Positions 7,311-16,773 of a stretch of 64,000 nt of DNA are shown piece after piece; the first letter of the stretch is position 1; each line of letters begins with the position of its first letter. The notes beneath the pieces are model-generated. The model saw nothing but the letters and a program-made list of their open reading frames with translations. It was not told the DNA's origin and made no database searches. Where the stretch lies: contig CAYZXT010000006.1 of the NCBI GenBank assembly GCA_964482515.1, positions 1 to 64,000 on the forward strand, read 5' to 3'. This DNA comes from CAYZXT01 sp964482515 (GTDB lineage: Bacteria; Elusimicrobiota; Elusimicrobia; FEN-1173). A program made the translations under genes and the position numbers.

Positions 7311-9131
7311 ATGACCTTAAACACATTCCCCTTCATGCTGGGCAGTTTGTGCGTCCTGGCCATCGCCTACCGCTACTACGGCGCTTTCCTCGCCGCCAAG
7401 GTGGCGACGCTGGACGCCCTGAAGACCACCCCGGCCCACACGCAAAACGACGGAAGCAATTATCATCCGACCAACAAATGGGTCCTCTTCGGCCATCACT
7501 TCGCGGCCATCGCGGGCGCGGGGCCCTTGATCGGGCCGGTGCTGGCCGCCCAGTTCGGGTTCCTCCCGGGCTTCCTCTGGATATTGATCGGCGTGGTGCT
7601 GGCGGGCGCGGTGCAGGACTTCATCATCCTGTTCGCGTCGGTGCGGCGCGGCGGGAAGTCCCTGGCCGAGATCGCGCACCAGGAACTCGGGCCCGTGGCC
7701 GGCGCCACGACCGGCGTCGCGATCCTCTTCATCGTCATCGTGGCCCTGGCGGGGCTGGGCCTGTCCGTGGTGAACGCGCTGCATGAAAGCCCCTGGGGCG
7801 TGTTCACCATCGCCTGCAGCGTCCCCCTCGCGTTCTTCATGGGCGTCTACATGTACAAATGGCGCAAGGGAAAAATCACCGAAGCCACGATCATCGGCGT
7901 CGTCGGCCTGTTCCTCGCCGTGGTCTTCGGCCGCCACGTGGCCGGCACGGCCTTGGGAGATTTCCTCACCCTTTCGCCGCGCGCCGTGATCTACTCCATC
8001 GCGGCCTACGGCTTCATCGCCTCGGTGCTGCCGGTGTGGATCCTGCTTTGTCCGCGGGACTACCTCAGCTCCTACATGAAGATCGGCACCATCGCCTTCC
8101 TCATCCTCGGGATATTGTTCATCCACCCGACCATGAACCTTCCGATGATCACGCCCTTCGTGCACGGCGGCGGGCCCATCTTCCCCGGAAAGGTTTTCCC
8201 CTTCGTGTTCATCACCATCGCCTGCGGCGCGATCTCCGGGTTCCATTCCCTGGTTTCCTCCGGGACCACGCCGAAGATGGTGAACAACGAGCTGGACATC
8301 CGCCGCATCGGCTACGGCGCCATGCTGATGGAAGGGTTGGTCGCCATCACGGCGCTGGTCGCGACGTCGGCGTTGCATCCGGGCGATTATTTCGCCATCA
8401 ACGTGTCGATCGAGAAGTTCGCCGGGTTGGGGATGGACGTCGTGAACCTGCCGGAGCTGACGCGGCAGGTGGGCGAGAACGTGGCGGGCCGGACCGGCGG
8501 CGCCGTGTCGCTGGCCGTGGGCATGGCCCAGGTTTTCAGCGCGCTGCCCGGCATGAAGGGGCTGATGTCCTATTGGTACCACTTCGCCATCATGTTCGAG
8601 GCGCTTTTCATTTTGACGACCATCGACACCGGCACGCGGGTGGCGCGGTTCATCGTGCAGGAAATGATGGGCAAGATCCACGCGCCGCTGGGGCGCCCGG
8701 AATGGCTGCCGGGAACGCTGATCTCCAGCGCGGCGGTGGTGGCCGCCTGGTCCTATTTCATCCTGACCGGGAACATCTCCACCATCTGGCCCATGTTCGG
8801 CATCGCCAACCAGCTGCTCGCCGTGATCGCGCTCTGCGTCGGCACGACCGTCATCATCAATATGGGAAAGGCCCGCTACGCCTGGGTGACGGCCCTGCCC
8901 ATGGCCTTCGTGGCGACGACCACGCTGACCGCGGGATGGCGCAGCATCTGGGACAACTTCCTCCCCCTGGCGGAACAGCCGGGGAAGGCCTTCATCGGGC
9001 ACTTCAACGTTTTCCTGACGGCCTTCATGATGGCCTGCGCCGTCGTCATGATCGTGAATTCCGTCTGGAACTGGAAGAAGCAGCTCTTTCCGAACGACGA
9101 ACCCGCCTCGCCCGCCGCAAGCCAAGCTTAA
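7311..9131 (+). CDS. cstA: Carbon starvation protein CstA family transporter
   Basis: A 606-residue polytopic membrane protein with about 16-18 hydrophobic segments. Family signatures seen: the N-terminal YRYYGAFLAAKV, FGHHFAAIAGAGPLIGPVLA, GAVQDF, LCPRDYLSSYMK, SGFHSLVSSGTTPK and FGIANQLLA. CstA-type proteins import pyruvate or peptides under carbon limitation in enterobacteria; which of these applies here is unknown. It lies 7 nt after the MFS gene and ends convergently with the protease gene. The C-terminus is short and hydrophilic, as in the family. The DNA is strongly GC-rich, so the opposite strand is spuriously open. Confidence 0.92.
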   Translation: MTLNTFPFMLGSLCVLAIAYRYYGAFLAAKVATLDALKTTPAHTQNDGSNYHPTNKWVLFGHHFAAIAGAGPLIGPVLAAQFGFLPGFLWILIGVVLAGAVQDFIILFASVRRGGKSLAEIAHQELGPVAGATTGVAILFIVIVALAGLGLSVVNALHESPWGVFTIACSVPLAFFMGVYMYKWRKGKITEATIIGVVGLFLAVVFGRHVAGTALGDFLTLSPRAVIYSIAAYGFIASVLPVWILLCPRDYLSSYMKIGTIAFLILGILFIHPTMNLPMITPFVHGGGPIFPGKVFPFVFITIACGAISGFHSLVSSGTTPKMVNNELDIRRIGYGAMLMEGLVAITALVATSALHPGDYFAINVSIEKFAGLGMDVVNLPELTRQVGENVAGRTGGAVSLAVGMAQVFSALPGMKGLMSYWYHFAIMFEALFILTTIDTGTRVARFIVQEMMGKIHAPLGRPEWLPGTLISSAAVVAAWSYFILTGNISTIWPMFGIANQLLAVIALCVGTTVIINMGKARYAWVTALPMAFVATTTLTAGWRSIWDNFLPLAEQPGKAFIGHFNVFLTAFMMACAVVMIVNSVWNWKKQLFPNDEPASPAASQA

Positions 9132-9155
9132 AACCTATTTTCTCGGTTCAGACTT

Positions 9156-9183
9156 ATCCACAAGGGGTTGGTCCCCTGTGGAT
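9156..9183. repeat. Inverted repeat between convergent genes (possible bidirectional terminator)
   Basis: ATCCACA-A-GGGG, loop TTGGT, then CCCC-TGTGGAT: an 11 bp stem with one bulged A, centred between the convergent cstA and protease genes. No T-tract follows on either strand, so intrinsic termination would be weak. The left arm includes a TTATCCACA sequence (9154-9162). Confidence 0.5.
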
Positions 9184-9209
9184 GGAGGTGCATGCCGTGT
9201 AAGATTTGA

Positions 9210-10454
9210 TTAGTGTACGGTTTGGAGGTCGCTGATCGCTTTTAAACGTTCCATCACCGGCGGGTGCGTGTATTTCAGGAACGCGTAAAGCGGATGGGGC
9301 GTGAGGTTGGAGAGGTTCGACACGGACAGAGTTTTCAGGGCCCGCGCCAAGGCCTCGGGCTGGTTGTAGGTGCTGACCGAGTAACGGTCCGCCTCGAACT
9401 CGTTGTGCCGCGAATACATCTGCAGCAGGATGGCGATGAAAAAGGAGATCGGCGTGTAGAGCATGCTGAAGAAAATGATGCCCGCGTAGGCGGAAAGATG
9501 CGCCATGCCGAAAGCGGCGAAAAGCCCGGGTTCATGGATGAAGATCCCCAGGAGATAAGACAGCAACCCCAGCTGGGCCACCGTTAAGAAGATACTTTTG
9601 TAGATGTGCCTCATCTTGTAATGGCCGATCTCATGGGCGAGGATCGCGACCATCTCGGTGATGGAATGCTTGGCGATCAGCGTGTCGAACAGCGCGATCC
9701 GCTTGTTCTCGCCGAAGCCGGTGAAGAAGGCGTTGGTCTTCGTGGAGCGGCGCGACCCGTCGATCACGAAAATCCCCTTGAGCGGAAAACCCACCGATTT
9801 CGCATAGTCCATGATGGCGCTCTTGAGTTCACCTTCGCCCAGGGGAGTGAACTTGTTGAAGAGCGGCATGATCCAGGTCGGCGCGATGAACTGGATCAGC
9901 AGAAGGAAAAGCGTCCCGACCCCCCAGACCCAGAGCCACGACGCCTCGCCCGCCCAGGACAGAAAATAAAACACGGCCGCCAGGGCCAACCCGCCGAAAA
10001 GGGCGGTCAGCGCATAGGTCTTGAGGCGGTCGAAAAAGAAGGTCGACGGGGACGTCTTGTTGAAACCGAAGTGCTGCTCGATGACGAAGGTGGAATAAAT
10101 CTCGAAGGGAAGGTTCGACAGCTCGTTGGCCGCCAGGAGCACCCCGACGTAGAACAACCCCGCCGGGATATCCATCCAACCGAAACCGCGCACCCATTCG
10201 TCCAGAAAGTTGAACCCGCCGAAATGCCAGAACAGCAGGATCTTCAGCAGTTCGTAGCTGGAGAAAACGATCCCGAACTTGAGCCTCGTGCCCGAATACT
10301 CCTGGGAGCGGCGGTATTTCTCCGCGTCGTAGACCCCCTGAAACTCGCCCGGCAGGTCGCGGGAAAGCGCGCCGAGGTTCAGCAAGTCCGCAATCAGGTT
10401 GACGGCGTAGGTGAAGAGGAGGGCGAACAGGATGACGAGACCGTAGACGTTCAT
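9210..10454 (-). CDS. Ste24-type M48 membrane metalloprotease
   Basis: A 414-residue zinc endopeptidase of the CAAX prenyl protease 1 (Ste24, M48A) type. Seen: seven or so transmembrane segments, the pre-catalytic STKTNAFFTGFG block, His274-Glu275-His278 in HEIGHYK, and the third ligand in RHNEFEADRYS (Glu352). Bacteria lack prenylated CAAX proteins, so the family is thought to act in membrane protein quality control or lipoprotein processing. ATG 10454 is preferred; an in-frame TTG lies two codons upstream. TAAAAT lies 8 nt upstream of the ATG and there is no Shine-Dalgarno. It is monocistronic, between the cstA and TonB operons. Confidence 0.88.
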   Translation of the reverse strand: MNVYGLVILFALLFTYAVNLIADLLNLGALSRDLPGEFQGVYDAEKYRRSQEYSGTRLKFGIVFSSYELLKILLFWHFGGFNFLDEWVRGFGWMDIPAGLFYVGVLLAANELSNLPFEIYSTFVIEQHFGFNKTSPSTFFFDRLKTYALTALFGGLALAAVFYFLSWAGEASWLWVWGVGTLFLLLIQFIAPTWIMPLFNKFTPLGEGELKSAIMDYAKSVGFPLKGIFVIDGSRRSTKTNAFFTGFGENKRIALFDTLIAKHSITEMVAILAHEIGHYKMRHIYKSIFLTVAQLGLLSYLLGIFIHEPGLFAAFGMAHLSAYAGIIFFSMLYTPISFFIAILLQMYSRHNEFEADRYSVSTYNQPEALARALKTLSVSNLSNLTPHPLYAFLKYTHPPVMERLKAISDLQTVH

Positions 10455-10462
10455 GAGCAAGA

Positions 10463-10468
10463 ATTTTA
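10463..10468 (-). promoter_or_regulatory. -10-like TAAAAT, 8 nt before the Ste24 start (leaderless type)
   Basis: Read on the minus strand, TAAAAT is followed by 8 nt and ATG; no ribosome-binding site is seen. It lies in the 69 bp gap after the last TonB receptor gene. Confidence 0.4.
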
Positions 10469-10523
10469 GCTTTTTTCCGCCGGGCGGGGAAGGGCGCCGG
10501 CTTCTTGGCGGGAGGCGGACGGG

Positions 10524-12503
10524 TTAAAACCGGTAGGACAGGGTTCCGGCGACGCGGGAGCGGATGACTTCGCCCAACCGGCCGGGCTCCGCGGCGCCTT
10601 GGGAGGGAAGGATTTGATAATGCTTGTGATCGCCCAGATTGAAAACGCTCAACCCGATCTCCATCCCCCTTAAGCGCCCGGGAAACGCGTATCCGGCATG
10701 GGCGTTGACCAATGTATAGTCCTTGAGCTTGACGATCCTCGGAACCGCGCCCTGGACGCTGGCGTTCCAAAAAGTCTTGTCCACCCAGGAAACCCAAAGG
10801 CTGGACGAAAAGCCTCCGCGCTTGTAGCGAACACCGCCGTTGACCTTATGCTTCGGCTGCGACATGCTTCCCGCCGAGTCAAACCGCACGCTTTGATAGG
10901 AATAGTTGGCAAAGGCGGTAACGCCCCGCGAGATCAAAATGTTTCCGCCGAACTCGCCGCCCAGGGCCGACGCCTCGCCGTGGTTGTAGTAGGTCGAATC
11001 CAGGGGAAAAACGGGCGGGAGGGACGCGGGGGAAACCGGCACGGCCGGCGTCGTATCGATGATGTTTTTAAGTTTATAGTGAAAACCGACGAGGGTCGTC
11101 CGCAGGCGGCCGAAATCGCCGCTGTGGGCCAGCTCCACCATGGCCAGCCGCTGTGGATCGAGGTCCTGGTTGCCGCGGTACCGGAGGTCCAACTGGCTGT
11201 AGGGCGGGTTGGGGACCGCCGCCCCTCCCGTGTTCGGCACGGACACATTGAGGTCCAAATAATTCTCGACCAGATTCGGATATTTGAACGAAGTCCCGCC
11301 CGACACCCGGAACGCGTGGGAGGCGGCGGGAGTGAAGATGACGCTGCCCCGGGGAGAAAACGAATGCCCGGTCAAAGGATGGTGGTCCAGACGGCCGCTG
11401 GCCACCAGGAGCCACCGCTCGCGAAAGCGCCAGGTGTCTTCGAAAAAGGACGCCCAGAGGTCCTGCCTGGGCGACGCCGAACCGAAAAGGCCTGAGCGCA
11501 TCGTCCGATGGGTGAACTCGCCGCCGAAGGTCAATTCGTTTGACGGAAACAACGCGAGCGTTTGTTCGGCGATGACATTGTAATCGTCGTTCGCCAGCTT
11601 GGGGTTCCCATAGACGGCCGCATCGCGCAACACCAGGCCGCTGTGGTTCCAGAACGTGCGCAGCTTGAAGCGGTCCAGGACGACGTCCCCCCGCACGAAC
11701 CCCACCGGACCGTCGGCGTAGGGGACGGCGATGTAGGAAAGGTTCATCTCCGTGTTGATGTTCGAAAGGCCACCGGAGAATGAAATCCTCCTGTTCTCTC
11801 CGAACTCGTATCCCACGAGGGAGTGGACCTTGCCGGCGTTGGAAGCCAGGCGTGAAGCGTTTTCAAATTGGTTGACTGAATTCCAGCCTGTTCCGAACTT
11901 ATAATCCCACTTCCCCGAGCGGCGGCCGTAGACCAGGCTTCCGAGCCGCGTCCTCCGCTCGCCGCCCGTGATGGCCGCGCTCCCGCCCTTCAACTGGTCA
12001 GGAGTCTTGGTGATGATATTGATGACACCGTTCAGCGCGTTGGCGCCGTACAGCGCCGAAGCCGGCCCCTCGACCACCTCGATCCGGTCGATTTCGTCCA
12101 GCGTCACCGGCAGGGTCTCCCACACCATGGTGTCGAAGTATCCCATGAGCACGCTCTTACCGTCGAGCAGCACCAGAGTATTGTTGGCCAAGGCGTGGTT
12201 CATCCCGCGGATGCTGACCTGCGGGTCCGCCGCCCTCGCCGAGAGGACGTCGACGCCGGGCACCTGCCGCAAAGCGTCCGCGACGGTCAGGGCGCCGGAA
12301 GCCTTGATGTCCTCGGAGGTCAACACATAGACGGTCGCCGGTGCCTTGTTCATCTCCAGCGACTGCCGGGAGGCCGTCACCACGACGGGGATTTCCATGA
12401 ACAGCAGGTCCTCCGCCTCGAACGCGTCAGCCCGGGCGAAAGGCGCGGAAGGCCCGCCGGAAACCATAATGGCGATCAGGAAAACCGCCGTCCATCGTTT
12501 CAT
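10524..12503 (-). CDS. TonB-dependent outer-membrane receptor (third in tandem)
   Basis: A 659-residue ligand-gated outer-membrane channel. Signal peptide MKRWTAVFLIAIMVSGGP..., then the segment LLFMEIPVVVTASRQ typical of a subfamily of receptors encoded with sensor kinases. The plug domain (about 35-160) contains VADALRQVPGVDVL, IRGMN and RIEVVEGPASALYGANALNGVINI. The remainder is a beta-barrel ending in the aromatic TLSYRF. ATG 12503 was chosen because AAGGAG lies just upstream; an earlier in-frame ATG precedes that Shine-Dalgarno. The first 10 codons match the next receptor nearly base for base. The substrate is unknown; its partners in the operon are a periplasmic binding protein and a phosphorelay. 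Confidence 0.88.
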   Translation of the reverse strand: MKRWTAVFLIAIMVSGGPSAPFARADAFEAEDLLFMEIPVVVTASRQSLEMNKAPATVYVLTSEDIKASGALTVADALRQVPGVDVLSARAADPQVSIRGMNHALANNTLVLLDGKSVLMGYFDTMVWETLPVTLDEIDRIEVVEGPASALYGANALNGVINIITKTPDQLKGGSAAITGGERRTRLGSLVYGRRSGKWDYKFGTGWNSVNQFENASRLASNAGKVHSLVGYEFGENRRISFSGGLSNINTEMNLSYIAVPYADGPVGFVRGDVVLDRFKLRTFWNHSGLVLRDAAVYGNPKLANDDYNVIAEQTLALFPSNELTFGGEFTHRTMRSGLFGSASPRQDLWASFFEDTWRFRERWLLVASGRLDHHPLTGHSFSPRGSVIFTPAASHAFRVSGGTSFKYPNLVENYLDLNVSVPNTGGAAVPNPPYSQLDLRYRGNQDLDPQRLAMVELAHSGDFGRLRTTLVGFHYKLKNIIDTTPAVPVSPASLPPVFPLDSTYYNHGEASALGGEFGGNILISRGVTAFANYSYQSVRFDSAGSMSQPKHKVNGGVRYKRGGFSSSLWVSWVDKTFWNASVQGAVPRIVKLKDYTLVNAHAGYAFPGRLRGMEIGLSVFNLGDHKHYQILPSQGAAEPGRLGEVIRSRVAGTLSYRF

Positions 12504-12518
12504 GTCTTGCTCCTTCAT

Positions 12519-14612
12519 CTAAAATGCGACCGTTGCCATCGCGAAGATGTCTCTTCCGTCCAGTTTGAACTTTGCTGGTTGGGTGCCCCGCGGGTTATTC
12601 ACGAAAATGCCCTTATCGAACAAATTCTTCACCCCCAGGCGAAAGCCCGCCCTCATCCCGTCCAAGTCCACGTCCCGAATGTTGAAGGTGAAATCGACCT
12701 GCGCGTAGGCCTTGAGCCACTCCGGCCGGGTTGTGCCGTCCGTCTGGAGCATCTCGGCTTGGATCTTGTCCACCCATCGTGCCGACAAGGCCACGCCGTA
12801 ATGGTTCAGAAAATCGTAGAAAGCCCCCGTTTGTACTTTGTTCTTGGCCACGCTGGGCGCGTCCACGTCAACCCCATCGATCTGTTGATTGTCGGGATCG
12901 ACATAGGAGTAGTTGAGAAAACCACCCACACCTCTCCGAAGCCGCACGCGGTTCACCCATTCGAACCCCCGCGTATGCCGGCCCGAGGGCCATTGTGCAA
13001 ACCCGCCCGACCCGGCGGTCGCGCCTGGAATCCAGCGCTGCTGGTAAATCTTGGCATTGTTTTTGTAGAAATTCAGTCCGCTGGTCCAACGATTGGCGAA
13101 AATCCTTTCCAGGTCCAGCTCCACTGTCTCCATTTCGCGGTTAGGCAGCCTCGGCGACAAGCCGACGGCCGTGTTTTGCTGGATCTCCCAGATGTTGGCC
13201 ACGCGGAACCCCTTCCCGTAGTTGACCTTCACCGTTGACTGCTCATCGGGGTGCCAGATCGCGCTTAGCCGGGGAGAGGTCTGCTCTTTGGCGAACTTAG
13301 GCTTGTCGTACCGGACGCCCGCATGGAACAGCAGCCGCCTGTTGCCCAAGACATCCCACTTGTCGTTGGCGTAGACGGCTTTGAACGTGTTCTTGAGAAT
13401 GTCGCTTTGCCCCGAGCGGGAAAACGTCGCATAGTCGCTTTGTTTGCTGGGCATCAAGTAGTAGAACGTCGTGGAGATCGAGTCTCCGGACAAGGTTTCC
13501 ATGTACTCCACGCCGACCGTCAGGGTATGGGCGTACACCCCGCCGCTGGTTTCCAGGTTTACCTTGCGTTTTTGGTTATTAGGCATCTGCCAGTTGCCCA
13601 TGTCCTGGTCCGCTATGTTTCCGCTGGCCGGGAAGGGGCCGGGCCCCTGCGTGATATTGTCCTCGTTCCGGTATTCCACGTCCAAGCCGATGTCCCATTT
13701 ATCGCCGATGTCATACTTATAGCCGCTGTAGACGAGGCGGTTTTCCCGCAAATCCGTGCGGTTGCCTGGCAATGTGTCGGGGTATTCCTGATGAACGCGC
13801 ACATAGTTCCGGAAGAACCCGCCGCCGACATAATAGCCTTTATAAGCCGCATAAAAATCCATGTTGCTGCCTTCCCGCTTCTGATTGGGAGCGTACCGGG
13901 GGTCCCGAGGGTCGAACCGGTTGACCTGGAAGGTCGTGTCGCGTGAGAAATCGATGCTCGCCAGCCAGTCCGCCAACTTGTCGCCTGTGGATTCATAGTT
14001 TCGGGCGCTGACGCCCAACCAGCCGTCTTCGCCCGCGAAAGTCTTGCCGAAACTCCCGTTGATTTCCTGAGTGTTGAACGATCCGCCCGTCACGGAGGCC
14101 TCGGTGAAATCATTGCGCTCATCGCCGTGGATACGGGTTACCACGTTGATCACGCCTTCCATGGCCTGGGTTCCGTAGAGAACCGACGCGGGCCCCTGAA
14201 GCAACTCCACGCGGCTGGTGTCATGAAGTCCATATTGCTGGGAAATGAAAGTCTCGCCTGCGATCATGTTCGTATACTCGCGGCCGTTGATCCGGAGGGA
14301 CGACCCGCTGAAATTGCCTGTGAAACCGCGGTGCCCGCCGATCATCCAGTTGCCCTGGTAGGATAGTTCCATTCCCGGGAACATCCACAGGGCGTCTTTC
14401 AGATCCCTCATTCCGTAATGATCCATGTCCTGCCGATTGATGACGTACACCGTGGCTGGCACGTCCGCGACTTTTTCCGCATCCTTCGTCGCGATGGTCA
14501 CAATCGGGATGTCCATGAAAAGGATGTCTTCCGCATCCGCCCGGACGACCGAAGGGGAAAGCACATCCAAAGCCATGATCCCCGCCAGGAAAACCGCCGT
14601 CCATCGCTTCAT
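12519..14612 (-). CDS. TonB-dependent outer-membrane receptor (second in tandem)
   Basis: A 697-residue receptor paralogous to its neighbours. Signal peptide MKRWTAVFLAGIMALDVLSP, then DILFMDIPIVTIATKDAEKV, a plug with ATVYVINRQDMDHYG, LKDALWMFPGMEL, and RVELLQGPASVLYGTQAMEGVINVV, and a long barrel ending in FAMATVAF. The IRG motif is replaced by IGGHRGF, and plug loops differ from the flanking copies, suggesting a different ligand. Shine-Dalgarno GGGAG precedes the start. It ends 15 bp before the start of the next receptor gene. There is no CarboxypepD-like or FecA-type N-terminal signalling domain, so gene regulation must go through the encoded kinases. Confidence 0.88.
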   Translation of the reverse strand: MKRWTAVFLAGIMALDVLSPSVVRADAEDILFMDIPIVTIATKDAEKVADVPATVYVINRQDMDHYGMRDLKDALWMFPGMELSYQGNWMIGGHRGFTGNFSGSSLRINGREYTNMIAGETFISQQYGLHDTSRVELLQGPASVLYGTQAMEGVINVVTRIHGDERNDFTEASVTGGSFNTQEINGSFGKTFAGEDGWLGVSARNYESTGDKLADWLASIDFSRDTTFQVNRFDPRDPRYAPNQKREGSNMDFYAAYKGYYVGGGFFRNYVRVHQEYPDTLPGNRTDLRENRLVYSGYKYDIGDKWDIGLDVEYRNEDNITQGPGPFPASGNIADQDMGNWQMPNNQKRKVNLETSGGVYAHTLTVGVEYMETLSGDSISTTFYYLMPSKQSDYATFSRSGQSDILKNTFKAVYANDKWDVLGNRRLLFHAGVRYDKPKFAKEQTSPRLSAIWHPDEQSTVKVNYGKGFRVANIWEIQQNTAVGLSPRLPNREMETVELDLERIFANRWTSGLNFYKNNAKIYQQRWIPGATAGSGGFAQWPSGRHTRGFEWVNRVRLRRGVGGFLNYSYVDPDNQQIDGVDVDAPSVAKNKVQTGAFYDFLNHYGVALSARWVDKIQAEMLQTDGTTRPEWLKAYAQVDFTFNIRDVDLDGMRAGFRLGVKNLFDKGIFVNNPRGTQPAKFKLDGRDIFAMATVAF

Positions 14613-14640
14613 ATTTTATCTCCCGGGTGCAGCCTCATAC

Positions 14641-16773
14641 TTACCAGCGCACCGACAGACGCGCGCCGATATTGCGACCGCGCGGATACCAAACACCGTT
14701 GTTGACGGCCAGGCCGACGGCGTCCGTGTTGTCGAAAACGTTGTCGACGAAAATCGTCAGGTCGATGGGCGTCTTAAGGACGGCGTTGCTGGTGTAGGCC
14801 ACGTCCACGTACTGCCGCCCTTTCAGCGTATCGAAGTGCCCGCCGTAGCCCGCCGTGTCCAGCGGCCGGACGTAATGCATGTAGGCCCACCCGTTCAGAT
14901 TGACGTTGACGGAATGGGAGCCGTTGATGAGCCAATCGAAGCCCACGTTATAAATATGGGCCGGGTAATTCAGTATTTCCCGTTCGGCCGTGGTGAGGCT
15001 CAGCGGATACTTATTGTTGTCCAGCTTGGCGAGCGCGTAGGAATAATTGGCGTAGGGCTCCAGGTGCCGCCACAGGTGGTATTTTCCCTCCAGCTCGAGG
15101 CCGGTGGTCCGGACGGCGCCGAAGTTCCTGTACCCCTGCTGGCCGTCGGAGGGATTGGCGTCGAACGAAATATAGTTCCGGATGTCCATCAGGAACCCGG
15201 TGATCGCCGCGTAGTTCTTGCCCCTGCGCCAGAAGGCCTGGACGTCGTGGCTCATGATCTTTTCGGACTTTTCCACGATCCGGATGCCTTGCGTGGGACC
15301 GCGCGTCACGTCCGCGATCACGCCGCGGGTCTTCGAATAGACGGCGCTCGGGCGGAGGTATCCGGTGTTCAGGACGTACTTCAAAGTGACAGTGTCCGTC
15401 AGCCCCTGGATCACGCCGCCGCGGGGAAGGAACACGCCTTTGTCTTCCCGGAAGTCGTTGTGCTCGTACCGCCCGCCCGCAAACAGGGTCGTTTCCGTCG
15501 GCAGCTTCCAGTTGTCCTCGAAGTAGGCCGCCAGCGTGTTGTCGTAGCCCGATCCGACGCCGATGTAGGGAAGGCTGGTGGACGCGGCCACGTTGAGGAA
15601 CGGATTGAACCGCGCGTCGCGGTTGGGGCCGATCTTCGTGCGCACGCCCTTGATCCCCACCGTGAGGTTGTTGCGGGGCGTCAGCTCGACGCGTCCCGTG
15701 AACTCGGCGCCGAAGGCCAGTTCCTCGTTGGATTGGTCCTGCATCTGGGGGCCGCTCGCCGGATTGAACAAGGCGGTGTCCCGGGGGAAACGGTTCTGCA
15801 GGAGCATGTCGCCGTATAGGATGCTGTCCAACCCGATCTTGTCGGTGAACTGCGTGTGCCGCTGGAACTCCAGATAGGATTTCCTCATGCTCATGTCGGA
15901 ACCGGTGTTTCCGAGCCAGCTGTCCCAGGGATAGGCGACGTTGCTCTGGACGATGCGGCCCAGGACCTTCGTGTCCCCGACGTTCAGCTTGGCGTACATC
16001 TCATAGCCTTCGCGCTGCTGGTCCAGCGCCGGCCAGTCGCCGGCCTCGCCCCAGGGGAACTCGATGTTGCTTTTCATGTTCATCGCGTCGGCCTTCGTGA
16101 AGGCGCCTCCCGTGCCCGTTTTTCCCGGCCGGTCGAAGCCGCCGGATTTCCAGGTGCTCGCCGAGAGGATGCCCGACACGTTGGTCCCTTCCTTGAGGGA
16201 ATACATATAATTCCCGCTCGTCATCCCGTCCGCCCCGCCGTAGGCGAAGCTGGCCTTGTTCCGTTCATAACCCGGCAGCGAATCGCGGGTGATGACGTTG
16301 ATGACGCCCGACACCGCGCTCGATCCCCAGACCACCGAACCGGGCCCGCGGATGATTTCGATCTTCTCCACCTTGTCCAAAACCGGCAGCAGATCCTGCT
16401 GCTGGAACCCCTGGCCGACGATGCTGTTCTGCGCGTGGCCGTCCACCAATAAAAGGACGTGTTCGTTCCCATCGGAAACCACGCCGCGGCTGGCCGACAG
16501 GTTCCAGGTGGCCTGCCGGGTCGGGAAGAATCCGGGGACCCGCCTCAAAACGTCGTAGAGCGTCCGCGCGCCGGAGCGCTCGATGTCCTCCCGGGTGACG
16601 ACGGTCATGACGGAAGTCGCTTCTTCGAGCAACTGGCTGCTTTTGGAGGCCGTCACGACGGACGGAATGTCCAGGAAGAGCATGCTTTCCGGATCGTCGA
16701 ACGCGAAGAGACCCTCACCTCCTGGTAAAAATGCGATGAGACCGGCCAATAACGATCCGAGCAAGCGTTTCAT
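14641..16773 (-). CDS. TonB-dependent outer-membrane receptor (first in tandem)
   Basis: A 710-residue receptor, the most upstream of the three. Signal peptide MKRLLGSLLAGLIAFLPGG, then MLFLDIPSVVTASKSSQ. The plug contains DVLRRVPGFFPTRQATW, LLVDGHAQNSI and KIEIIRGPGSVVWGSSAVSGVINVITRD, and the barrel ends in ARLSVRW. The VLLLVDGHAQN segment is typical of this vitamin/metal-complex-like receptor group, but the ligand cannot be read from sequence. The start overlaps the stop of the receiver protein gene by 4 nt (ATGA), with AAGGAG upstream, so receptor and signalling genes are co-translated. Confidence 0.88.
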   Translation of the reverse strand: MKRLLGSLLAGLIAFLPGGEGLFAFDDPESMLFLDIPSVVTASKSSQLLEEATSVMTVVTREDIERSGARTLYDVLRRVPGFFPTRQATWNLSASRGVVSDGNEHVLLLVDGHAQNSIVGQGFQQQDLLPVLDKVEKIEIIRGPGSVVWGSSAVSGVINVITRDSLPGYERNKASFAYGGADGMTSGNYMYSLKEGTNVSGILSASTWKSGGFDRPGKTGTGGAFTKADAMNMKSNIEFPWGEAGDWPALDQQREGYEMYAKLNVGDTKVLGRIVQSNVAYPWDSWLGNTGSDMSMRKSYLEFQRHTQFTDKIGLDSILYGDMLLQNRFPRDTALFNPASGPQMQDQSNEELAFGAEFTGRVELTPRNNLTVGIKGVRTKIGPNRDARFNPFLNVAASTSLPYIGVGSGYDNTLAAYFEDNWKLPTETTLFAGGRYEHNDFREDKGVFLPRGGVIQGLTDTVTLKYVLNTGYLRPSAVYSKTRGVIADVTRGPTQGIRIVEKSEKIMSHDVQAFWRRGKNYAAITGFLMDIRNYISFDANPSDGQQGYRNFGAVRTTGLELEGKYHLWRHLEPYANYSYALAKLDNNKYPLSLTTAEREILNYPAHIYNVGFDWLINGSHSVNVNLNGWAYMHYVRPLDTAGYGGHFDTLKGRQYVDVAYTSNAVLKTPIDLTIFVDNVFDNTDAVGLAVNNGVWYPRGRNIGARLSVRW

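Noticed and set aside
7317..9125. A 602-codon open frame on the minus strand opposite cstA
   Set aside because: The composition is dominated by His, Gly, Arg and Asp, the mirror image of membrane-protein codons in cstA; no family resemblance.
9154..9162. TTATCCACA, a perfect consensus DnaA box
   Set aside because: It is a single copy inside an inverted repeat between convergent genes, with no cluster of boxes, AT-rich unwinding region or dnaA/dnaN neighbours, so an origin is not supported.
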